Source of the DNA: Nitrosomonas sp.
GTDB lineage: Bacteria > Pseudomonadota > Gammaproteobacteria > Burkholderiales > Nitrosomonadaceae
Reading direction: 5' to 3'
NCBI GenBank assembly: GCA_019635215.1
Contig: JAHBZZ010000008.1
Coordinates: forward strand, 1-64,000
DNA length: 64,000 bases
Every line of letters starts with the position of its first letter. Positions within the stretch are counted from its first letter, which is position 1. The position numbers and the translations under genes are program-made. Shown piece after piece: positions 9,030 to 16,353 of this stretch. Below the pieces are notes generated by a model that did no database searches, had not been told where the DNA came from, and worked only from the letters and a program-made list of their open reading frames with translations.

Positions 9030-9066
9030 AATAAGACTCCGGCTCTGCCGGAGGTAATTTAACTGT
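9030..9066. repeat. 37-bp hairpin repeat, copy 1
   Basis: It contains the stem CTCCGGC-TCT-GCCGGAG followed by GTAATTTAACTGT. It is repeated at 9690-9726 in the same orientation with one mismatch. Confidence 0.75.
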
Positions 9067-9250
9067 AGAGAGATGGGGATAGTGGAGTACACTCGGAAGC
9101 AAATCTGTATAAATGATTCTGTATTAACATCAGTTGAGTTTTCCAGTGTTCCCTGATTATTTTGACTAAAGGTGTTTTCTAACTAACAGACTTGTGAGAA
9201 ACATTCTATTACAGTGGCGATTTTTAACTACATCAAAGGAGAATGCTACA

Positions 9251-9613
9251 GTGAAACTGATCTCACCTCGTACTCATGGATATTTAGATTTTCTTACAGT
9301 TCTCATATTCTTATTGGCTCCAACGTTATTGAATTTAAGTAGCGTACCTGCTTTGTTGTCCTACAGTTTAGCCGGCGCTCATTTGATTGTAACGTTGATT
9401 TCTGGATTTCCGGTTGCTGCTGTTAAGCTCATCCCATTTACTGTACAAGGATGGGTTGAGCGAATTGTTGGACCAGTGTTAATTGCTGCACCATTCGTCT
9501 TTAATTTTTTCGACGAAATATTTGCAAGAAATTTTTATTTTACGATGGGTGCGATCATTATTATCGTCGGGCTGCTAACGGATTATCAAGGTAATAATCG
9601 TTCCTATCGATAA
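9251..9613 (+). CDS. Small four-helix membrane protein, SPW-repeat-like
   Basis: About 120 residues from the GTG at 9251, chosen because AAGGAG stands 10 bp upstream and conserved-looking sequence starts at VKLISPRTHGYLDFLTV. Four membrane helices: about 12-28, 33-53, 70-88 and 95-112, with GWVERIVGPVLIAAPFVFNF in the third. The HGYLDF start and the short four-helix layout recall small SPW-type membrane proteins of unknown function. It sits alone between the two copies of the 37-bp hairpin repeat, which suggests a mobile or rearranged segment. The longer frame from 9194 lacks a better start. Confidence 0.6.
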   Translation: MKLISPRTHGYLDFLTVLIFLLAPTLLNLSSVPALLSYSLAGAHLIVTLISGFPVAAVKLIPFTVQGWVERIVGPVLIAAPFVFNFFDEIFARNFYFTMGAIIIIVGLLTDYQGNNRSYR

Positions 9614-9689
9614 CATCTATGATGTGACGACGTATTGGATTATCAACTGAAAATCCCGCGTAAGCCCGATTTGAAGTGTGTTGTCAAAT

Positions 9690-9726
9690 AATAAGCCTCC
9701 GGCTCTGCCGGAGGTAATTTAACTGT
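9690..9726. repeat. 37-bp hairpin repeat, copy 2
   Basis: Same sequence as 9030-9066 apart from one base. It cuts into the C-terminus of the Crp/Fnr relic: the minus-strand frame runs from SRSVVST directly into repeat sequence. The element therefore inserted into, or recombined at, that gene. Confidence 0.75.
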
Positions 9727-10103
9727 GCTTACCACGGAACGGCTGGCGCCAACCAGGTCGGCCAATTCCTGTTGGGTCAGAAAAATTTCCCGTGAATAGC
9801 CATGTGTGCAGCGCGCCCCGAACAGCTGGGCCAGATCTAAAAGTGTAGTAACAAGCCGGTCTTCGACAGACGGGGTTAAATTCTGCATAGCTTATGCTCA
9901 ATCTGCTGTTGCCGGGCATATATCGACTGAAAAAACAGCCATGCCAAATCGATCCCGATACATGTTATATTCATAATCTTCTTCCACCTGTTGATAACTG
10001 AAATCTTTAGTGCTTTTTTCGGAGATGCTTGAAATTCCGTGCTTTCAAGCGAAATTAAGTTAAGCGACATGTTCATGGAATATCCGCTGAAACATTTTTT
10101 CAA
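9727..10103 (-). pseudogene. Relic of a Crp/Fnr-family transcription regulator
   Basis: On the minus strand the sequence reads FSGYSMNMSLNLISLESTEF, then IYARQQQIEHKL in one frame. After an extra two bases it continues as QNLTPSVEDRLVTTLLDLAQ and LTQQELADLVGASRSVVST in another. These are the end of the effector-binding domain, the dimer helix and the helix-turn-helix of a Crp/Fnr regulator. The first ~85 residues are missing, a frameshift lies near 9885, and the last ~20 residues are replaced by the hairpin repeat. It is not functional as read. Confidence 0.75.
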
Positions 10104-10131
10104 CTTGATGTTCGGGTAACTTCAAGTTGAA
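10099..10131. repeat. Inverted repeat, 10-bp arms
   Basis: TTCAACTTGA and TCAAGTTGAA are separated by 13 bp, about 150 bp before the first response-regulator gene. It could be an operator, or debris of the Crp relic; nothing else supports either reading. Confidence 0.35.
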
Positions 10132-10280
10132 TCGAGATCGGTTTAAAGCGCATAATTTAAGTTTTATAAATTAATATGCACAATATCGTACAAGTAACAA
10201 AAAAAGCTATATGCCGAGGTTCTGCTGTCGGCCTAGAGTAGGACGGTACTGCATTGATCAATACAAATGTCTGACTTAAT

Positions 10281-10952
10281 ATGTCAAATCAAAAAGCGCA
10301 GGTAATGCTGGTAGATGATCATGCCATGATGCGTGATGGCATTACATTACTTGTCAACAAGGAACCTGACATGAAAGTGTGCGCTGAGGCCGGTGACGGC
10401 AGTGAAGCCTTGGCGCTGCTAAAAAAAAATGGACGAGTGGATATCGTTCTGCTGGATATAACACTCAGGACTGTCCCCGGTTTTGAGGTTATTAAAGGCA
10501 TGCATCTTCTGTTACCTGCATTACCTGTGCTCTTTGTTTCCATGCATGATGAAGAGGTTTATGCGGAACGGGCCTTACAGGTTGGCGGGCGCGGTTATGT
10601 TTCGAAGCAGGAAACAGGCGCAGTATTGTTAACCGCGATTCGCGAAGTGCTAAAAGGTAATATTTATCTGAGTAAGAAAATGCATGTCAAACTGTTGAGA
10701 AAAATTACAACGGGATATTCTGAACCCGAACAATTGATTAACACGCTCACTGTCAGTGAATTTGAAGTTTTTCATTTGATTGGAGCAGGGCATAGCAGTC
10801 AGGAGATTGCCAGATTGCTGAACCGCAGTGTTAACACGATTGAAACACATCGCTTTAATATTCGTGCTAAATTGAATTTAAAAGATGGCGCGGACCTGAT
10901 TCGTTATGCATCGCAATGGAATTTAGCTGAACTGAGAAAAGCGATGTCTTAA
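10281..10952 (+). CDS. NarL/FixJ-type response regulator, intact receiver
   Basis: 223 residues. Receiver domain (about 6-122): acidic pair Asp12-Asp13, phospho-acceptor Asp59 in VLLDITL, Lys in VSKQE. LuxR-type helix-turn-helix at about 150-210 (LTVSEFEVFHLIGAGHSSQE, NTIETHRFNIRAKLNLK). It should bind DNA after phosphorylation by a sensor kinase, which is not next to it. It lies 420 bp before a paralogue (11374-12030) of nearly the same length. Its target is unknown. Confidence 0.9.
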   Translation: MSNQKAQVMLVDDHAMMRDGITLLVNKEPDMKVCAEAGDGSEALALLKKNGRVDIVLLDITLRTVPGFEVIKGMHLLLPALPVLFVSMHDEEVYAERALQVGGRGYVSKQETGAVLLTAIREVLKGNIYLSKKMHVKLLRKITTGYSEPEQLINTLTVSEFEVFHLIGAGHSSQEIARLLNRSVNTIETHRFNIRAKLNLKDGADLIRYASQWNLAELRKAMS

Positions 10953-11373
10953 GAATCCGCATCTCAACCGGTTAAATCAGTCCGATTCATTCAAGTATAT
11001 GTCTGGCTGATGGATGCGCCGGCGTCTTTCCGAAACGGTTTGCTGTTTTCTTTCTTACTGCCTGTCCGGGATGTACCGTGGAAGTTTTTTTCCGGATCCA
11101 TTATTCCGCTTTACCAATCTGCTGTTATTAATTGTTGTGCAATCGGGTAAAATCTGGAAATTACGCCTGCCGAACAAAGTCTCGTATTCACAAAGGGATT
11201 CGGTGAGTTTTCAGGTCTGTTCGGTTTCCACCGTCTGATGAACATCGGGTTAGGCGGAATATTGAGGGTCATAATTCTGGCCAGCCCTGAAGGATGCTGA
11301 CATTAGATAATCTGCGTCTTGCACTGGATGCTACTGATTTCGTATCAATATACTAATAATAATTTATTTAATT
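10953..11373. other. Intergenic region between the paired response regulators
   Basis: I see no gene, terminator or recognisable repeat. The frames on both strands look like non-coding noise. Confidence 0.5.
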
Positions 11374-12030
11374 ATGTCAACCTCAAAAGCACAAGTAATG
11401 TTGGTGGATGGCCATGCCATGATGCGGCAAAGCATCGCGATACTCATCAACGTGGAGCCTGATATGGAAGTATGTGCTGAAGCTAAAGATGGTTGCGAAG
11501 CATTGGCAGCATTAAAGCAAAACAGTCATGTGGATATCGTGTTGTTAGCAGTGACTTTCAGAACAGTGTCAGGGCTTGAAATCATAAAAGATATACAATT
11601 TCTATATCCTGAACTGCCCGTACTTTTTGTTTCCATGAACGACGAAGAGATTTATGCTGAACGCGCCTTGCAGGCAGGTGCGCGTGGCTATGTTATGAAG
11701 CGGGAATCCGGCAAAGTACTGGTCAGAGCTATTCGTGAGGTACTCAAGGGTAACATTTTTTTGAGTAAGAAAATGTATGTAAAACTCTTGAATAAAATAA
11801 CAATAAAACGTTCCGACACTGAACAGCTGATCAATACGTTAACCCCGAGTGAATTAGGCGTACTGAATTTAATCGGACAAGGATACAACAGCCAGGAAAT
11901 TGCCAAGCTACTTGAACGGAGTGTAAAAACAATCGAGACGCATCGCTCCAATATTCGTGCCAAATTGAATTTGAAAGACAGTACCGAGTTGATACGTTAT
12001 GCAACGCGATGGGTCAGTGGGCAACAATAA
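11374..12030 (+). CDS. NarL/FixJ-type response regulator with a degenerate receiver (no phospho-acceptor)
   Basis: 218 residues, aligning without gaps to the protein at 10281-10952 through most of its length. Two phosphorylation residues are changed: Asp13 is Gly (VDGHAMMRQ) and the acceptor Asp59 is Ala (VLLAVTF, codon GCA). The Lys in VMKRE and the LuxR-type helix-turn-helix (LTPSELGVLNLIGQGYNSQE, KTIETHRSNIRAKLNLK) are kept. The reading frame and DNA-binding domain are intact, so this looks like an atypical regulator that acts without phosphorylation, perhaps alongside its twin. It could also be an early stage of decay. Confidence 0.88.
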   Translation: MSTSKAQVMLVDGHAMMRQSIAILINVEPDMEVCAEAKDGCEALAALKQNSHVDIVLLAVTFRTVSGLEIIKDIQFLYPELPVLFVSMNDEEIYAERALQAGARGYVMKRESGKVLVRAIREVLKGNIFLSKKMYVKLLNKITIKRSDTEQLINTLTPSELGVLNLIGQGYNSQEIAKLLERSVKTIETHRSNIRAKLNLKDSTELIRYATRWVSGQQ

Positions 12031-12070
12031 ATCCGCGGATACTAAAGTTGGTTGTTATAAAATTCATGGT

Positions 12071-12994
12071 TTAGCATTTCTTGTCATTTTTAGTTTCATC
12101 CGTGTGATCATGATGTTCGTTGTCGGCCGGATGCGAATGAATCAGATTGCCGTGACGATGCAGATTGGTTCGCAGGGTGATTTTTTCCCGGATATGTCTG
12201 ATCATGACGGAAAAGCAAAATATAAAAGCACCGAACAAAACTATGGTTGCGCCGGAAGCGACGTTAAAAAAATAACTTAAATACATACCGCCGGCCCCGA
12301 TCACAACACCGATTGCAATAGAATAGAGCTGCATGACGCTGAAACGATCGGTCAGCATGCGTGCCGTCATTGCAGGCATAATTAATGCCGCTGCAATCAT
12401 CGTCACGCCAACGATGTTCATGGCAACTATTACGGACAGCGTGAGCAGCAAGGCAAACAATAACTGCAAGATTTCCGTTTTAATACCGAAAATCTGAGCC
12501 GCTTCCTGATCAAAAGTCGCGAACAGCAACGGTCGGTATGTCAAAAACATGATGATCATTGTGACCGTTGTAACCCATCCGATGATCATCAAATCGCTGT
12601 CCGTTATACCCAGAATATTGCCAAATAATGCGGATTCGAGGCTTTTGTTTAAATTACGCTGCTGGCTGATGACTGCCACGCCAAGCGCAAAAATAGCGGT
12701 TGTGACAATACCGATGGCGGCATCTGATTTGATTTTTCTGTTTTTTGTCAGTTGATTGATCAATATTGCGGCAAACAGCCCCATAACGCCGGCGCCAATG
12801 TAAAAATTGAAGTTGAGCACGAATCCGATCACAGCACCGCCAAATGCGGCATGCGATAAACCATGCCCGACATAACTCATTCCGCGCAGCACAACATGCA
12901 CGCCGACCAATCCACATAAAGCGCCGACCAGCACAGCGGCGATCAAACCATGCCGGAAGAATTCGTAATGAAGCGGTTCGAGAAGAATCTGCAT
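12071..12994 (-). CDS. Metal ABC transporter permease (ZnuB/TroC/MntB family)
   Basis: 307 residues with about eight membrane helices. It starts MQILLEPLHYEFFRHGLIAA and keeps family stretches such as GMSYVGHGLSHAAFGG and VGVTMIAAALIMPAMTARML. The C-terminal tail is rich in His (HRHGNLIHSHPADNEHHDHT), which could bind the transported metal at the cytoplasmic face. It is the last gene of a minus-strand unit uspA-ureE-binding protein-ATPase-permease, 7 bp after the ATPase. Family members carry zinc or manganese; nickel for urease is possible from the context but not shown. Confidence 0.88.
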   Translation of the reverse strand: MQILLEPLHYEFFRHGLIAAVLVGALCGLVGVHVVLRGMSYVGHGLSHAAFGGAVIGFVLNFNFYIGAGVMGLFAAILINQLTKNRKIKSDAAIGIVTTAIFALGVAVISQQRNLNKSLESALFGNILGITDSDLMIIGWVTTVTMIIMFLTYRPLLFATFDQEAAQIFGIKTEILQLLFALLLTLSVIVAMNIVGVTMIAAALIMPAMTARMLTDRFSVMQLYSIAIGVVIGAGGMYLSYFFNVASGATIVLFGAFIFCFSVMIRHIREKITLRTNLHRHGNLIHSHPADNEHHDHTDETKNDKKC

Positions 12995-13001
12995 GGCTGC
13001 G

Positions 13002-13787
13002 TTACGTATTATGATTGAATTTTAAGGGTGTGCTGTTGGCGATCAGATGATAGTCTCCATGTTCAATAATGATAATGTCGCTGCCATAAGTTTTGGTGAG
13101 AATATCGTTGGTAAAAATGTCGCGCGGGCGGCCTTCAGCAACGATTCCATTGTTAAAACAAATCACCCAGGGCAGGTGAGAAGCGACAGCATTTAAATCA
13201 TGTGTTGTCAATAGGATGGTCATACCCTGGCTGTTGATATCGCTCAGCAAATGGAGAATTTCGTGTTGTGTTTTAATATCCACGCCGGAGGTGGGTTCAT
13301 CAAGCACTAAAAGCTTAGGGTGACTGATTAAAGCACGCGCAAGAAACGCGCGCTGACGTTGCCCGCCGGATGTATGCGCAATATGCTGGTGCAGGCAGTT
13401 ATAAATTCCCAATTTCCCGGCCAGATCCTCAACACGTTCATGCTCTTCTTTACTCTGCCATGGCAGGAAGCGTTTGCCGGTATAAAGCCCCATCATAATG
13501 ACATCTTCCACCGTAACCGGAAAACTCCAGTCAACACTTTCCAATTGGGGAATGTAACCGATTTGCTTATTGCGGATACGGTCAACCGGCTGGCCGTTCA
13601 ACAAGACCTGACCGCAAAATACCTTTTGCGCGCCCAAAATCGTTTTAAGCAGCGTGGTTTTGCCGCAACCGGTCGGACCGACTATACCGACAAATTGCCC
13701 TGCCTCTATTTCAAGGGACAAACGCGTAAAAACAACATTATTTTCATAGCTGGTCGTAACATCAATCAACTGAATGGCAGGGTTCAT
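13002..13787 (-). CDS. Metal ABC transporter ATP-binding protein (ZnuC/TroB family)
   Basis: About 261 residues from the ATG at 13787; a TTG at 13799 is an alternative. Walker A GPTGCGKTT (about 36-44), ABC signature TSGGQRQR, Walker B LLVLDEPTSG and the switch His in LTTHDLN are all present, so it should hydrolyse ATP. It overlaps or abuts the binding-protein gene (stop at 13796) and lies 7 bp before the permease, so the three are co-transcribed. Confidence 0.9.
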   Translation of the reverse strand: MNPAIQLIDVTTSYENNVVFTRLSLEIEAGQFVGIVGPTGCGKTTLLKTILGAQKVFCGQVLLNGQPVDRIRNKQIGYIPQLESVDWSFPVTVEDVIMMGLYTGKRFLPWQSKEEHERVEDLAGKLGIYNCLHQHIAHTSGGQRQRAFLARALISHPKLLVLDEPTSGVDIKTQHEILHLLSDINSQGMTILLTTHDLNAVASHLPWVICFNNGIVAEGRPRDIFTNDILTKTYGSDIIIIEHGDYHLIANSTPLKFNHNT

Positions 13788-13795
13788 CCTGCAAA

Positions 13796-14764
13796 TCAAT
13801 CAGACAGGTTACTGGTGTCTACATGACTGGCACAGGCCGGATTGCCGCCTAACGCCTCTGTAATAATTCTGATGTTGTTGACCATCATGCCTATGAATGA
13901 ATGATCGGGTTTTTCCGGTAACTCATCATCTGAAAGCGCATCAACAAATGCGGCGCCCGATTCACGGGCAATTTGTTCCATAATTTTGCTGGGAAAAACT
14001 TCGGATCCGAAAATCGCCAGAATTTTCTCGCGTTTGATTTGCTCGATGATACGCACAATGTCACGGGGGCCAGGTTCCGTAAAACTTGCCGGTTGTATTG
14101 CCGCGATAACTTCCATGCCGTAACGCGGTGCAAAATAGGCAAACGAATCATGATAAGTGACCAGCTTGCGATTGCTTTCAGGAATGGTCTCGACGCAGGC
14201 GAAAATCGCCTGATCAAGCCGGGTCAGTTTGGCAATATACGTCGATGCATGGGCGGCATATGAATCCGCATGACGGGGATCATATTCAGCCAGCCGGTCG
14301 CGCACGATTTCCGCATACCGTATTGTCAGCGCAATGTTGGGCCAGAGATGCGGATTGGGATTACCTTGTTCTTTAGGAAAACTGAAATCATATTGCCATT
14401 CTTCCTCGGGCAACGTTTCGTTGGCCAAGCGCACAATCGGTGTATCGGTTTTTTTTACCTTTTCAGCCAGCTTGATTGTCGGTACTTCGAGATTCAAACC
14501 GTTGACAATGATCATATCTGCGTTAGCCAGCGTTTTGGCGTCCGTCGGAACAGGTTCGAATGTGTGTGAATCCATTCCGTTTGGAACAATGCCGGTTACC
14601 GTAATCAATGAACCACCGATATTTTCTACAATATTGGTTATTGGCGGTACCGTTGTCACAACGTGCAGGTTTTTGTTCGTTTTTTCAGCATGTACCGGAT
14701 ACAGAATCAGGCACAGTACCGCAAACATCAATCGGCGCAGTAATTGTAGCGATGGTTTTTTCAT
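13796..14764 (-). CDS. Periplasmic metal-binding protein of the ABC transporter (ZnuA/TroA family)
   Basis: About 322 residues from the ATG at 14764, chosen because a clear signal peptide follows (RRLMFAVLCLILYPVHA); the frame is open 207 bp upstream but overlaps ureE. Likely metal ligands are His in DSHTFEP, His in NPHLWPN, His in TYHDSFAYF and the Asp in PDHSFIG or SDDELPE. His in the third place resembles zinc-type proteins; manganese-type members have Glu there. The usual His-rich loop of ZnuA is absent. Metal choice stays open: zinc by residues, nickel by its position next to ureE. Confidence 0.87.
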   Translation of the reverse strand: MKKPSLQLLRRLMFAVLCLILYPVHAEKTNKNLHVVTTVPPITNIVENIGGSLITVTGIVPNGMDSHTFEPVPTDAKTLANADMIIVNGLNLEVPTIKLAEKVKKTDTPIVRLANETLPEEEWQYDFSFPKEQGNPNPHLWPNIALTIRYAEIVRDRLAEYDPRHADSYAAHASTYIAKLTRLDQAIFACVETIPESNRKLVTYHDSFAYFAPRYGMEVIAAIQPASFTEPGPRDIVRIIEQIKREKILAIFGSEVFPSKIMEQIARESGAAFVDALSDDELPEKPDHSFIGMMVNNIRIITEALGGNPACASHVDTSNLSD

Positions 14765-14795
14765 TCGAGTGTATTGGAATTTCTTGAACAGATTC

Positions 14796-15344
14796 TCAGG
14801 ACGATTGAGCGTCGGTTGCACGGTGTATCTTCTGGCGTGCCGGAATTGGTGCCAACGGGCCGTGACCATGACTATGATGATGGTGGTCATGATCGTGCGT
14901 ATGTCCGCCGTGATGATGTTCGCCTGTACTGTAAGCGCCTGATTCCGGCTCGAATTGTGCTTTTTCTTCAATTACTGTTGCACCGAGCCCTTCCAGCATT
15001 TCCTTCAATACACTATCCTGATAGATTCGTAGATAGCCATCCGCTACCTGGGTAACTGTATGACGGTTGCCTAAATGAAAAGCGCAACGCAGCAGATTGT
15101 GTGCTGAATTACACGTAATGCGGTACGTCGGTTCCTCAGCGGAAATAATTTGAACGACTTTACCGTCATCGCTGCTTAGCAAGTCGTTATTACGTAAAAT
15201 GGTGCCGCGTTGTGTAATAATGGCAACTTCCTCACCTGAAGCCAGTGCAGTTCGCAGGCGACTGTTCACACGTAACTCATAGGGTAAAACTAGCCACGCA
15301 TAGATTGAATCTGTGTGCGATACTTTCGCATTCAATATCAGCAT
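14796..15344 (-). CDS. ureE: Urease accessory protein UreE (nickel metallochaperone)
   Basis: 182 residues. UreE binds nickel and hands it to the UreG/UreF/UreD complex for the urease centre. The N-terminal domain (about 1-75) is followed by the peptide-binding-like metal domain with LLRCAFHLGNRHT, holding the conserved metal His, and a C-terminal His-rich tail (HHHGGHTHDHDHHHHSHGHG) that would store several nickel ions. AAAGGAAT precedes the start. It is split from ureDABCFG: it lies on the opposite strand, inside the metal-transporter operon, which supports a nickel role for that operon. Confidence 0.92.
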   Translation of the reverse strand: MLILNAKVSHTDSIYAWLVLPYELRVNSRLRTALASGEEVAIITQRGTILRNNDLLSSDDGKVVQIISAEEPTYRITCNSAHNLLRCAFHLGNRHTVTQVADGYLRIYQDSVLKEMLEGLGATVIEEKAQFEPESGAYSTGEHHHGGHTHDHDHHHHSHGHGPLAPIPARQKIHRATDAQSS

Positions 15345-15367
15345 TGATATTCCTTTATTTCATTGAG

Positions 15368-15817
15368 TCACTCGGCTGCTTTCGGAATGACCAGAACCGG
15401 GATCTTGGCCATTCGTAAGACTTTTTGTACAGTACTGCCTACAAACAAACTACCCAGCGCACCTTTGCCCTGACCGGTCATGACGATGGTATCGATAGCA
15501 TTATCGTCCGCATATCTGCATATTTCCGCTGCAACATCTTCTTCGCATACCACAACGTCGGTATGCACATTTGCATCGGAAAAATACTGGCTGACAATAG
15601 CGTCGAGTTTGTCTTTCGTTTGTTCCAGAACTTGCTTGCGATATTCCTGAACAGCATCCGGGTTGGGCATTTGCTGTAATAGGCCGGGCGGTACAACACC
15701 GGTTTGCAGGATACTTAAGAGTGTAACTTGGTTTCCTTTCGTTTTCGCTGCATAAGTGACTGCGGCAAGTGACACATCGGAGAAATCTGTAGTGACTAAT
15801 AATTTTTTGGAATCCAT
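15368..15817 (-). CDS. Universal stress protein, UspA family
   Basis: 149 residues, one Usp domain. It starts KKLLVTTDFSDVSLAAVTYA and ends with the ATP-binding loop GQGKGALGSLFVGSTVQKVL, as in nucleotide-binding members. It is the first gene of the minus-strand unit, 23 bp before ureE. Its own function is unknown; linkage suggests co-expression with metal uptake. Confidence 0.88.
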   Translation of the reverse strand: MDSKKLLVTTDFSDVSLAAVTYAAKTKGNQVTLLSILQTGVVPPGLLQQMPNPDAVQEYRKQVLEQTKDKLDAIVSQYFSDANVHTDVVVCEEDVAAEICRYADDNAIDTIVMTGQGKGALGSLFVGSTVQKVLRMAKIPVLVIPKAAE

Positions 15818-16353
15818 ATCGGGCAGATCCTCTTCATTAATTAAGAATACTTATTGGTTTTTGTCTGAAACTTATGATAATGCCGATGCATCTACATACT
15901 GACTTTCCTGGTATGGCGGCCTGAAAAGGTAATATGTGCCCATGTTACGGCGTTCGCTGGTATCAGAGTTCTAAATCTGATGCTAGTAGACTTCAACTCC
16001 TATAAAACTGTCAATACTTTCCGATTGCGCCTAAAAGCGGTGATAAATGCCATTTTTTATCTTTCAAACTTTCAGTATTGATGGATTTCAACTGAATTGC
16101 CTGTGTTTAGCCGACATTGGCACTGTCATCTAATACTTTGCCTTAGAGAAAAATAAAAGTTACCCTGATTCAAAAATAACAATTCTCCTGAACCAGAAAT
16201 AACAGTTTTCCTGAGCAGAAAACAAAAGATTCCCTCATGACAGAGGATCGTTAGTTGACTTAATATCTTCAACCATTGAGTGTTTTGTATTTAATTTTCT
16301 GAAAAAATACGAATTTACAATCACATGTAGAAGTCAAGAAATGGGGGAGATGA
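15818..16353. other. Divergent intergenic region between uspA and the urea-porin gene
   Basis: No gene. It should hold the promoters of the two large divergent units. The only clear structure is the run of four 23-bp repeats at 16149-16240. Confidence 0.55.
16149..16240. repeat. Four degenerate 23-bp tandem repeats (possible insertion-sequence end)
   Basis: Units at 16149-16171, 16172-16194, 16195-16217 and 16218-16240 share the pattern AAATAAnAgttnncCTGAnn with an exact 23-bp period. The minus-strand reading of 62801-62844 shows two more such units with the same period. Repeats of this type are seen at the ends of some large insertion sequences; I infer an IS terminus relic, perhaps IS21-like, but no transposase is near. 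Confidence 0.5.

Larger units (their letters stand above)
8789..9250. other. Intergenic region with fecI element and a hairpin repeat
   Basis: It contains the fecI set 3 element and the first 37-bp hairpin repeat (9030-9066). An open frame on the plus strand up to 9034 (ending NNSPFDGLNQ) has no family I recognise and overlaps the sigma-factor promoter, so I do not call it a gene. Confidence 0.5.

Noticed and set aside
8801-9034. 77-residue plus-strand frame ending just before the hairpin repeat
   Set aside because: It covers the fecI upstream element and has no ribosome site or recognised family.
14774-15055. Plus-strand frames opposite ureE and the metal-binding protein
   Set aside because: They mirror the His-rich tail of ureE; the minus-strand genes have clear families and ribosome sites.
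16149-16240. CRISPR array
   Set aside because: The 23-bp units are contiguous with no spacers and vary too much between units.
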